Made by a program: the position numbers and the translations under genes
The notes under the pieces: generated by a model
What the model was told of the DNA's origin: nothing
Seen by the model: the letters and a program-made list of their open reading frames with translations, nothing else
The model's database searches: none
Source of the DNA: Verrucomicrobiia bacterium
GTDB lineage: Bacteria; Verrucomicrobiota; Verrucomicrobiia; Opitutales; Opitutaceae
Direction of reading: 5' to 3'
Length of the DNA: 7,600 nt
NCBI GenBank assembly: GCA_030424825.1
Contig: JAUHWE010000206.1
Span: 1 to 7,600 of the forward strand
Shown: one piece after another, positions 1-4,625 of the stretch
How positions within the stretch are numbered: position 1 is the first letter of the stretch
Layout of the letters: every line of letters begins with the position of its first letter

Positions 1-35
1 GTCAAGCGCTGGCGACGAACGAAGAGTCGTGCCTG

Positions 36-199
36 AGAGAGTGTCTAATAAAAGAATTTTTCGCGTGAATCGAACTGTAGGGCGGGGTCGCTGACCCGCC
101 GATGATTTGAAAGTCGCCTCAACGAGACGACCTACAATATAAAAATCTAATGATAGATATGTGAATATGGGCTTGAATACGACTTATTGGACACTCTCT
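36..199. mobile_element. MITE-like palindromic element with 16-bp terminal inverted repeats
   Basis: The ends, AGAGAGTGTCTAATAA at 36-51 and TTATTGGACACTCTCT at 184-199, are inverted repeats matching at 15 of 16 positions. Inside lies a second pair of short inverted ends, TGTAGG at 76-81 and CCTACA at 131-136. Each inner end adjoins its own hairpin: 81-100 (GGCGGG..CCCGCC with a GGTC/GACC extension and one bulged G) and 113-131 (GTCG-CTC / GAG-CGAC with one mismatch). The unit holds no credible reading frame, so if mobile it would need a transposase supplied elsewhere. The end motif GAGAGTGTCTAA recurs exactly, as its complement, at 2403-2414. The element starts 98 bp past the stop of the minus-strand gene at 298. 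The structure is read directly; mobility is inferred, and a RAYT-mobilised REP cluster is an alternative. Confidence 0.6.
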
Positions 200-210
200 G
201 AGAGGGAGTG
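192..210. other. Short hairpin downstream of the propeller gene
   Basis: CACTCTC at 192-198 can fold on the GAG and GGAGTG that follow, giving a small imperfect stem that overlaps the right end of the palindromic element. It is the first inverted repeat met by a transcript leaving the minus-strand gene that stops at 298. No T-run follows on the minus strand, so it does not qualify as a classical intrinsic terminator. A role in 3'-end stability is possible but only inferred. Confidence 0.25.
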
Positions 211-297
211 ACGGTAAAGTGAGCGCTCGGCTTGTGCAGCCGTGGCTTTGGCAAAGGAATGAGAGCGCCCGCTGCCTGAGATTGCGGTTGGGTTGGG

Positions 298-1833
298 TTA
301 CTGAAAGCGGAAGGAATACAGATCGGCGTCCTTGAGCTCAAAGAGGATCTGAACGGGTTTGCCGGCGAGTTTCGACAGACCGGGGCGATTTCTCCAGACG
401 ATCGTTTTGTCGACGGAATCCCCAAAGTGGGCGGGACAGTCCTCGAGAGAGAAGCCGGGTAGCGCCTTGCCTTGCAGGTCTTGAATTTCCACGCGAACCT
501 TTCCAGAGGCGGATGTGGCGAAATTCAGTTCAAGGCGGTCTCCGGAAAAGATAAGCGGCTTTGTCAGCAAGCGCCCGCCCGCCCATTTTGCGGATGCAGA
601 GACGAATCCGTCCAGGCGCAGCGTGTAGCGCCGCAGAGCGCTCCCATCGCCGTGCCAGTAGTCCTCCAGGGCGTAGAGGGAGATTTCCTTGGCGGCGCCA
701 GGGAGGGCAGAGGGAGTTTCGATGAGCCCCCAGGCGAGGGAGGGGGCGCCATAGTGCCAGGTCCCGGGGCGCTCGGGTCCGGGGCGAAGGAAGGCTTCGT
801 TCCATCTCTTGAAATGGTATCCATCTCGGCTGGACATGAAGAGCGCCTCGCTGAGGGCAAGTCCATAGCGAGGGTGGGCGGCGTAGCGGATGGCTCGATT
901 TTCTGGATCGGGTAGTGACTTCATGGATGCGCCATTTTCTCGTTCGATGTAGCGCTTGGGGAATCCGATTTTAAAATGCGGGGCGCGATGGTAGGGATGG
1001 ACGCCATTGGTGTACAATTGCTGAGGAACCGTGTCCGCGAAGCTCAAGTCCTGAATCTGTTCCCAGTTTTGGAGGTCCTGCGAAAGCCCTGTTCGAATGG
1101 TGCGGTTGCCTTTGGGGTTCCATTCCGGATTCTTGGCGTCGCCGCCGGTAAAGGCTCGCCAGTAGGCGCGGTACTGTTGGATCATCGGATCCCAGAAAGC
1201 GAGGTTCTGGGAATCGAAGGCGCCTTTTTCGTGGAGGATAGGCGAATCGAACATTGGCGACCAGGCGAGCCCGTCGGCTGACTTGAGAACCACGAGCCCG
1301 TTGGGTTCGTGAGAGCGGAGAATTGCCTTGTAGCGGGTGGAAACGGGCGCCCGCGGGTTGGAGTCTTTGAAGATAGCCGGGTGGGCTCCGTCCGGCTTGA
1401 GCTCACCGAAGGTTTCGTCGGAGATCGTGATATTGTTCTCGGTGGAGCCGTTGAACGCATGGAGGCCGAGGGAGGGCTTTCGCCAGTGGATGCCATCGTC
1501 GCTTTCCGCGTAGCAAGTGAAGCGCGGGTGGACGGCGGCATTCAGTTCCCCTTCCGAAAAGTCGACGTGCAGGGCTTTGTAGTACATTCGATAGCGGTCC
1601 CCGTCTTTGAAAATGCTGTGGTAGCCGCTCCCGGTTCCCTCCCAGGGAGCGTCGTGAGTAATGACGATCTCGCGAGGGATGGGGTGGTTGAGGCGCAGGG
1701 CGATATCGTCTTGAAGCTCCTGTATCAAGTAGTCGTCTACGAAAAGCTCGCGCCGAGAACCAATGTCGATGGGGTTGGCAAATAGCGGAACGATTATGGA
1801 GAAAAGGAGGAGAAGGCTGGGGATAGGTTTCAT
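298..1833 (-). CDS. Secreted five-bladed beta-propeller protein, GH32/GH43-clan-like
   Basis: This is a 511-residue exported protein of a group common in Planctomycetes and Verrucomicrobia and usually annotated as hypothetical or glycosyl-hydrolase-like. Residues 1-19 form a clear signal peptide, with MKP followed by a long Leu/Ile run ending in LFA. The hallmark segment DIGSRRELFVDDYLI lies at 23-37. Propeller-type repeats follow, including YHSIFKDGDRYRMYYKA (71-87), SDDGIHWRKPSLG (111-123), LKSADGLAWSP (183-193), FDSQNLAFWDP (206-216) and SSRDGYHFKRW (334-344). The last 90 or so residues (LRLDGFVS.. to the end) look like the C-terminal beta-sandwich of GH32-type proteins. I chose the ATG at 1833 because it starts exactly at the signal peptide; an in-frame ATG at 1869 would add 12 residues before it. 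Neither has a good Shine-Dalgarno. The substrate is unknown, and I did not assign catalytic acids. An exported role on plant or algal glycans is inferred. Confidence 0.85.
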   Translation of the reverse strand: MKPIPSLLLLFSIIVPLFANPIDIGSRRELFVDDYLIQELQDDIALRLNHPIPREIVITHDAPWEGTGSGYHSIFKDGDRYRMYYKALHVDFSEGELNAAVHPRFTCYAESDDGIHWRKPSLGLHAFNGSTENNITISDETFGELKPDGAHPAIFKDSNPRAPVSTRYKAILRSHEPNGLVVLKSADGLAWSPMFDSPILHEKGAFDSQNLAFWDPMIQQYRAYWRAFTGGDAKNPEWNPKGNRTIRTGLSQDLQNWEQIQDLSFADTVPQQLYTNGVHPYHRAPHFKIGFPKRYIERENGASMKSLPDPENRAIRYAAHPRYGLALSEALFMSSRDGYHFKRWNEAFLRPGPERPGTWHYGAPSLAWGLIETPSALPGAAKEISLYALEDYWHGDGSALRRYTLRLDGFVSASAKWAGGRLLTKPLIFSGDRLELNFATSASGKVRVEIQDLQGKALPGFSLEDCPAHFGDSVDKTIVWRNRPGLSKLAGKPVQILFELKDADLYSFRFQ

Positions 1834-1920
1834 TGAGGAAAGTGTGGAGAGGGGAAACACGCAGGTCAAACGGAAGTGATGAGTAGGTGTGGTATCATTG
1901 GAAACTGCGAGGTGTCAGTT

Positions 1921-1944
1921 GTCGCTCCTTACAGGAGTTCCGAC
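1921..1944. other. Two-part hairpin before repeat copy 1
   Basis: GTCG at 1921-1924 pairs with CGAC at 1941-1944, and CTCCT (1925-1929) pairs with AGGAG (1933-1937) around a TAC loop, leaving a 3-nt bulge. It ends 8 bp before the 74-bp dispersed repeat begins, so it may be part of the same structured unit. The corresponding sequence upstream of repeat copy 2 does not show the same hairpin, which argues that it is separate or has decayed there. Confidence 0.4.
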
Positions 1945-1952
1945 GAGTTAGG

Positions 1953-2026
1953 GTGATCCCGTTACAGCGAAATATCGCGGTGTGAAACCGTTCCTACATA
2001 GGAACCGATTCCGGAGTCGCATGACA
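1953..2026 (+). repeat. Dispersed structured repeat, copy 1 (74 bp)
   Basis: This block matches 4086-4159 at 60 of 74 positions with no gaps, in the same orientation 2,133 bp away. Shared blocks include GTGATCCCGTT, CGAAATATCG and GGAACCGAT. Three small stems can form: GCGA-AATA-TCGC (1967-1978), CGGT..ACCG (1979-1990, with a GTGAA-type loop) and GTTCC..GGAAC (about 1990-2005, extendable to seven pairs by TA/TA). The copy sits in non-coding DNA with no gene starting just after it. It could be a palindromic mobile repeat or a structured RNA element; I do not recognise a named family. Confidence 0.7.
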
Positions 2027-2310
2027 TTTGGGGAATTGTGAATGGTTGGGTCTTCCGGATGATGTAGTTGGTTCTTGGAGGCGTTTGCGGTTGCCTTTGG
2101 AAAATCTATTCCGGACTATTGGCGATACCGTCGTTGAAACCCCGTCAATTGTCACCGGTGCATCTACCCGATCTGCTCCGTTTTTCGGAGGAATTCCAGT
2201 TATCGAATTTGTAGTTGCTGGATTAGCATCTACCTCGATTCAAGAAGATTAGATAATTGTTTTGAGCAGCTTAGAGCGCATCCCATAAGTTGGATTATAT
2301 AGATTTCTTT

Positions 2311-2414
2311 TGTAGGGGCGTCGCTTGCGGCGACCGAATCGTTAGGTGTTCTAGTCACTTGAGCGGTCGCCGCAAGCGACGCCCCTACAGATACTTGAAT
2401 TTTTAGACACTCTC
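2311..2414. repeat. Perfect 26-bp inverted repeat with right-hand element end
   Basis: The left arm 2311-2336 begins TGTAGGGGCGTCGCTTGCGG and is perfectly complementary to 2364-2389, with a 27-nt spacer. Each arm contains its own small hairpin (GTCGC-TTGCG-GCGAC type), so the unit can fold as one long hairpin or as two short ones. Fourteen bases beyond the right arm, TTAGACACTCTC at 2403-2414 is the exact complement of the end motif GAGAGTGTCTAA of the element at 36-199. I could not find a matching left-hand end before 2311; a weak resemblance around 2270-2285 is not enough to call. There is no T-run next to the stem on either strand, which argues against a simple terminator. Confidence 0.75.
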
Positions 2415-2419
2415 GAAGA

Positions 2420-2550
2420 CTACTTTGTTAGATTTCGAACGATTGCTTTTAGGTAGGGCAACGCCCTCCGGGCGTGCCGCGTTCTTTTTGATCTTCTTGT
2501 GCGGCACGCCCGGAGGTCGTTGCCCTACCATTCAACATTTAACGAAGTAG
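2420..2550. mobile_element. Second palindromic element with nested inverted repeats
   Basis: Inner arms at 2452-2480 (starting GGTAGGGCAACGCCCTCCGG) and 2501-2529 are complementary at 28 of 29 positions around a 20-nt spacer. Each arm also contains the hairpin ACGCCC-TCC-GGGCGT, which is one base short in the right copy. Outside them, CTACTTTGTTA at 2420-2430 and TAACGAAGTAG at 2540-2550 form terminal inverted repeats matching at 10 of 11 positions. The unit is 131 bp, encodes nothing, begins 5 bp after the preceding element and ends 31 bp past the stop of the minus-strand gene at 2582. The terminal sequence differs from that of the element at 36-199, while the GTAGGG tip is shared. Confidence 0.6.
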
Positions 2551-2581
2551 GGCTAAGAAATTTGCGTCAGAAGGGTTAGTC

Positions 2582-3460
2582 CTAGTTCGGGTTTTTTCTT
2601 TCCGAGTTTTCTGATGGGATCCATTTTTCTGTAAAACGGTCCAGAGGCCAGAGTTCATAGCGCCTTATCCAGATCTCAGCTCCTTCAGTTTGAAGACAGA
2701 TAAAACCTTCGGAAGGATAGGCATTCCAGCCTTCATTCACTTTTTCGCCGTTCAGGAGTATGCGGATCCGGTCTCCCTCGCAAATCACCTCGAAGCGATT
2801 CCACTCGCCCAAAGGATTTTCAACGTCCTTTGCTCCGCGAAAGCCAGTCACATCTTTCCAATCGGGATCTCTGTCTCGCCAGTAAATACGTGCCGACCGT
2901 TTATCTGGCGCCGGAAAGGTGCGCGTTTCGCCATTCGCGGTCCAGATGTTGTGGCCATCCACGGAATCCCGCACTTCTGCGGTTAGGCGCGTCGGCGCTT
3001 TCACACCTTCAGCATCGGTGTCGGCCAGTACCAATATGTCACCTGAACCCCCTTCAATAAGCTGTGCTTCTATGGAGTTCATCCAGAAATCGGAATAGGC
3101 GCCATCTTTGCCGAAGGCATGCACCAGCAATCCGTTGTCCCGCGCCTTAACCGCGCGGTATCCGCTCGTGCGCTCCCCCCATTTATATTCCATAACCAAG
3201 TGGTAGTCCCGGTATTTGGTATTGGTACGGAGGTATCCCCAGCCGGTGCCTGGGACGTGCAACAAGTTTTCCTCGGTCATCAACCAGGTTTCCTCAAGCG
3301 TACTAGTGAGAGAGCGTTTGGGACTTAAGTGGAATGTGAAATCCTCGAAAGATGGATCTGCGAGCAAATTGATCGTTCCAGTAGGAACCACTGCTTCTTC
3401 TGCAAGCAGATTGAAACAGATAAAGAAAAAGGGGATACGAAACAACAATGGCGACTTCAT
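2582..3460 (-). CDS. Secreted DUF1080 (3-keto-disaccharide hydrolase-like) protein
   Basis: This 292-residue protein has a signal peptide (MKSPLLFRIPFFFICFNLLA, cleavage near residue 20) and a single DUF1080 domain, a concanavalin-like jelly roll now named 3-keto-disaccharide hydrolase. Family landmarks are WGYLRTNTKYRDYHLVMEYKW (split over 74-94), the DNGLLVHAFGKDG block (108-120), WMNSIEAQLIEGGSGDILVL (126-145), WNRFEVICEGDRIRILLNG (220-238) and the closing GFICLQTEGAEIWIRRYEL (252-270). The length and domain span suit a one-domain member. Some relatives cleave 3-keto-glycosides and many have no tested role, so the reaction here is inferred. The only plausible start is the ATG at 3460. No Shine-Dalgarno is visible in the A/T-rich leader. 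It shares strand and export signal with the propeller gene, but repeats separate the two. Confidence 0.9.
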   Translation of the reverse strand: MKSPLLFRIPFFFICFNLLAEEAVVPTGTINLLADPSFEDFTFHLSPKRSLTSTLEETWLMTEENLLHVPGTGWGYLRTNTKYRDYHLVMEYKWGERTSGYRAVKARDNGLLVHAFGKDGAYSDFWMNSIEAQLIEGGSGDILVLADTDAEGVKAPTRLTAEVRDSVDGHNIWTANGETRTFPAPDKRSARIYWRDRDPDWKDVTGFRGAKDVENPLGEWNRFEVICEGDRIRILLNGEKVNEGWNAYPSEGFICLQTEGAEIWIRRYELWPLDRFTEKWIPSENSERKNPN

Positions 3461-3800
3461 GATTTTTAGATAACGTGTTTAGTGGTTGCTTTAAATGATC
3501 GAAAAACCCGACAAGATGGATCGATTGATATTGCAACAATTGGCTCTGTTTCTCGGAAAGCTCCAATTAGATATCTTAGCAACCTGTGAATTAGCTCTGA
3601 TGGAATTAAGTCCGAAGCATCCGCCAAAAGCAATCTTCCTTGGTGGTCGAGACTCAAATCACTTTGCCAATGTCCATCGAGGGGGCAGTCGCGGAAGCAG
3701 CACCCGACGATTCTCGTGCTCTGGGCGGCTCAGAGTAGCTCTTCGGTGTGCCCATAAGCGGCCCTAAAATGGGTTGATCGATACTTTGGGTATTCGTGTC

Positions 3801-3954
3801 ATGGGTTCACAGCAGCTATGCGATAAAACGGCATTGCTAAAGAATCAATGCTGGATCAATCGGGAATAGCGCGATGCCACCAAGGCCGACTGCTTCGGAT
3901 TTGATCGTTGCGGCGAATGAAAAAGAGAAGGGAACCCCTGTAAACGAGGTTTAA
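3801..3954 (+). pseudogene. Decayed N-terminal fragment resembling succinate-semialdehyde dehydrogenase (GabD type)
   Basis: Reading from the ATG at 3801 gives LCDKTALLKNQCWINRE, then a TAG at 3867-3869, then RDATKA. Treating base 3888 as one inserted nucleotide, the next frame continues TASDLIVAANEKEKGTPV to a TAA at 3952. GabD-type proteins start with a pattern like L.D..L..QQ..INGEW.DA....A.DV.NPA.G...G.VP. The fragment follows it: IN-R-E, a stop exactly where the Trp of GEW should be (TGG to TAG), DA at the right distance, then D-L-I-V-A-A-N at the position of D-V-T-N-P-A-N without further gaps. Only about 50 of some 480 residues are left. The match is by eye against remembered family sequence, so a chance resemblance remains possible. 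Confidence 0.4.
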
Positions 3955-4085
3955 AGCAACCTACAAGTCCCGCGAATTGAGATTATGGAACCGATTGGAT
4001 GGTTCAAACGGCAGGCTACTCTAGTGGCATTGTGGTTGCTAGTCGGACAGTGCTGATTTTCGGCTCTCTCTTTCTTGCGGGTGGA

Positions 4086-4159
4086 GTGATCCCGTTGCGA
4101 CGAAATATCGTGGTGTAAAACCGATCCTGCATTGGAACCGATCCCGCTACCGCTTGACA
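4086..4159 (+). repeat. Dispersed structured repeat, copy 2 (74 bp)
   Basis: This is the partner of 1953-2026, identical at 60 of 74 positions without gaps. The first hairpin is kept by a paired change: ACGA-AATA-TCGT here (4100-4111) against GCGA-AATA-TCGC in copy 1. The second stem keeps pairing through a T-G wobble. The third is weaker here (GATCC..GGAAC, one mismatch). The repeat ends 29 bp before the preferred start of the YkgJ-like gene, so it would fall in the promoter or leader of that gene. It ends in TTGACA (4154-4159), which looks like a -35 box, but no good -10 follows at the right distance. Confidence 0.7.
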
Positions 4160-4176
4160 CGTGGGCCGTCGATGAT

Positions 4177-4180
4177 GAGG
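4177..4180 (+). promoter_or_regulatory. Ribosome binding site that favours the GTG start at 4189
   Basis: GAGG at 4177-4180 stands 8 nt before the GTG at 4189, an ideal spacing. The only other upstream start, a TTG at 4132, lies inside the dispersed repeat and has no such site. This decides the start chosen for the YkgJ-like protein. Confidence 0.5.
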
Positions 4181-4188
4181 TACTTGAA

Positions 4189-4524
4189 GTGGCTGCTTCT
4201 GATTCTACTTCATCGCCGTCTCAGGACAAGCAATACGATTGTATGGATTGCGGGGCGTGTTGCCGCTGCTTTCCGATATTTGCCACCGAGGAAGATGCGG
4301 CGCTAGAGCCGCAGATCAAAGAGAAGGGGATTCGAGTCGAGAATTTTCTTAGGACCGATCGAGTCGCTTATCGGATGTACCCGTTGCCTTTTTTGGATGC
4401 CTGTGCGTTCCTAAAAGAAGACAAGCTTTGTCGTATTTACGAAACCCGACCAGAAGTTTGCCGCAAATTCGAGCCGGGAAGCGATCAATGTATCGAGGCG
4501 CGCCATCGATTGGGGATCGCGTGA
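4189..4524 (+). CDS. YkgJ-family cysteine-cluster protein (putative Zn/Fe-binding)
   Basis: This small protein (111 residues from the GTG) belongs to the YkgJ/UPF0153 family of CxxCxxCC proteins, thought to bind zinc or an iron-sulphur centre; the function is unknown. The cluster C-MD-C-GA-CC-R-C lies at residues 18-27. The second half carries the family signature: CAFLKEDKLCRIYETRP (Cys 72 and 81), EVCRKF (Cys 91) and a last Cys at 101 in GSDQCIEARHRLG. All the expected cysteines are present. The frame remains open back to 4090, and a TTG at 4132 would add 19 residues, but the first nine of these would be read from the dispersed repeat, so the GTG with its GAGG site is preferred. The prolyl oligopeptidase gene follows on the same strand after about 100 bp, making co-transcription possible. 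The protein has no signal peptide and is expected in the cytoplasm. Confidence 0.85.
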   Translation: MAASDSTSSPSQDKQYDCMDCGACCRCFPIFATEEDAALEPQIKEKGIRVENFLRTDRVAYRMYPLPFLDACAFLKEDKLCRIYETRPEVCRKFEPGSDQCIEARHRLGIA

Positions 4525-4625
4525 AAGAAGGATCGAAAAGGCGATTCCAGGGAACCCGTCGTATTTAGGAACGCTTTGGATTTTATTCATTGAAGGTTCT
4601 GAGGACCTGGGATTGTGTGGGTAGC

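Larger units (their letters stand above)
1834..2581. other. Gene-poor, repeat-rich intergenic region
   Basis: This 748-bp stretch separates two minus-strand genes. It holds a hairpin (1921-1944), copy 1 of a 74-bp dispersed repeat (1953-2026) and two large palindromic elements (2311-2414 and 2420-2550). The stretch 2027-2310 has no recognisable feature. A plus frame at 2028-2252 is open for 74 codons from a TTG, but it has no ribosome site and no family resemblance, so I do not call it a gene. The promoter of the propeller gene should lie just right of 1833 on the minus strand; I could not pick out convincing -35 and -10 boxes. Confidence 0.6.
3461..4188. other. Gene-poor divergent intergenic region
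   Basis: This stretch lies between the minus-strand DUF1080 gene and the plus-strand YkgJ-like gene, so it should carry both promoters. The visible content is a probable aldehyde dehydrogenase remnant (3801-3954) and copy 2 of the dispersed repeat (4086-4159). Positions 3461-3800 hold nothing I recognise. A frame from an ATG at 3495 runs 90 codons, but its second half is a Ser/Arg/Gly-rich string typical of non-coding reading, and it lacks a ribosome site. I found no tRNA. Confidence 0.5.

Noticed and set aside
1..36. Possible tail of an upstream plus-strand gene (frame ending in TGA at 34-36, KRWRRTKSRA)
   Set aside because: Twelve codons at the window edge cannot be told from chance.
472..1785. 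Several long open frames antisense or out of frame to the propeller gene
   Set aside because: They overlap a gene with a signal peptide and clear family motifs, and show the Gly/Arg/Val-rich look of GC-rich shadow frames.
2028..2252. 74-codon plus-strand frame starting with TTG directly after repeat copy 1
   Set aside because: It has no ribosome site, a weak start codon and no recognisable motif. It is noted only because it follows the repeat as the YkgJ gene follows copy 2; a conserved homologue would change this view.
2311..2389. Rho-independent terminator
   Set aside because: The stem is strong, but no T-run follows immediately on either strand; the nearest, TTTTT at 2400-2404 on plus, is about 10 nt away, and no plus-strand gene ends here.
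2311..2529. Possible CRISPR array from the repeated GC-rich blocks
   Set aside because: The repeats are inverted, not direct, come in two different sequences, and lack regular spacers or nearby cas genes.
3495..3767. 90-codon plus-strand frame from ATG, beginning MIEKPDKMDRLIL, faintly like the start of an Lrp-type regulator
   Set aside because: The resemblance ends after a few residues, the second half is a Ser/Arg/Gly-rich string, and no ribosome site is present.
3987..3996. GGAACCGATT, a possible third copy of the 74-bp repeat
   Set aside because: Only ten bases match and the flanks do not align with either copy, so chance is enough.
4154..4159. TTGACA as a -35 promoter box at the end of repeat copy 2
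   Set aside because: No acceptable -10 hexamer lies 16-18 nt downstream, and the corresponding hexamer in copy 1 is ATGACA with no gene after it.
4594..4608. Hairpin AGGTTC-TGA-GGACCT just before the peptidase start
   Set aside because: It is a six-pair stem with one wobble and no T-run, and may lie within coding sequence if the TTG at 4590 is used; too little to call an attenuator.
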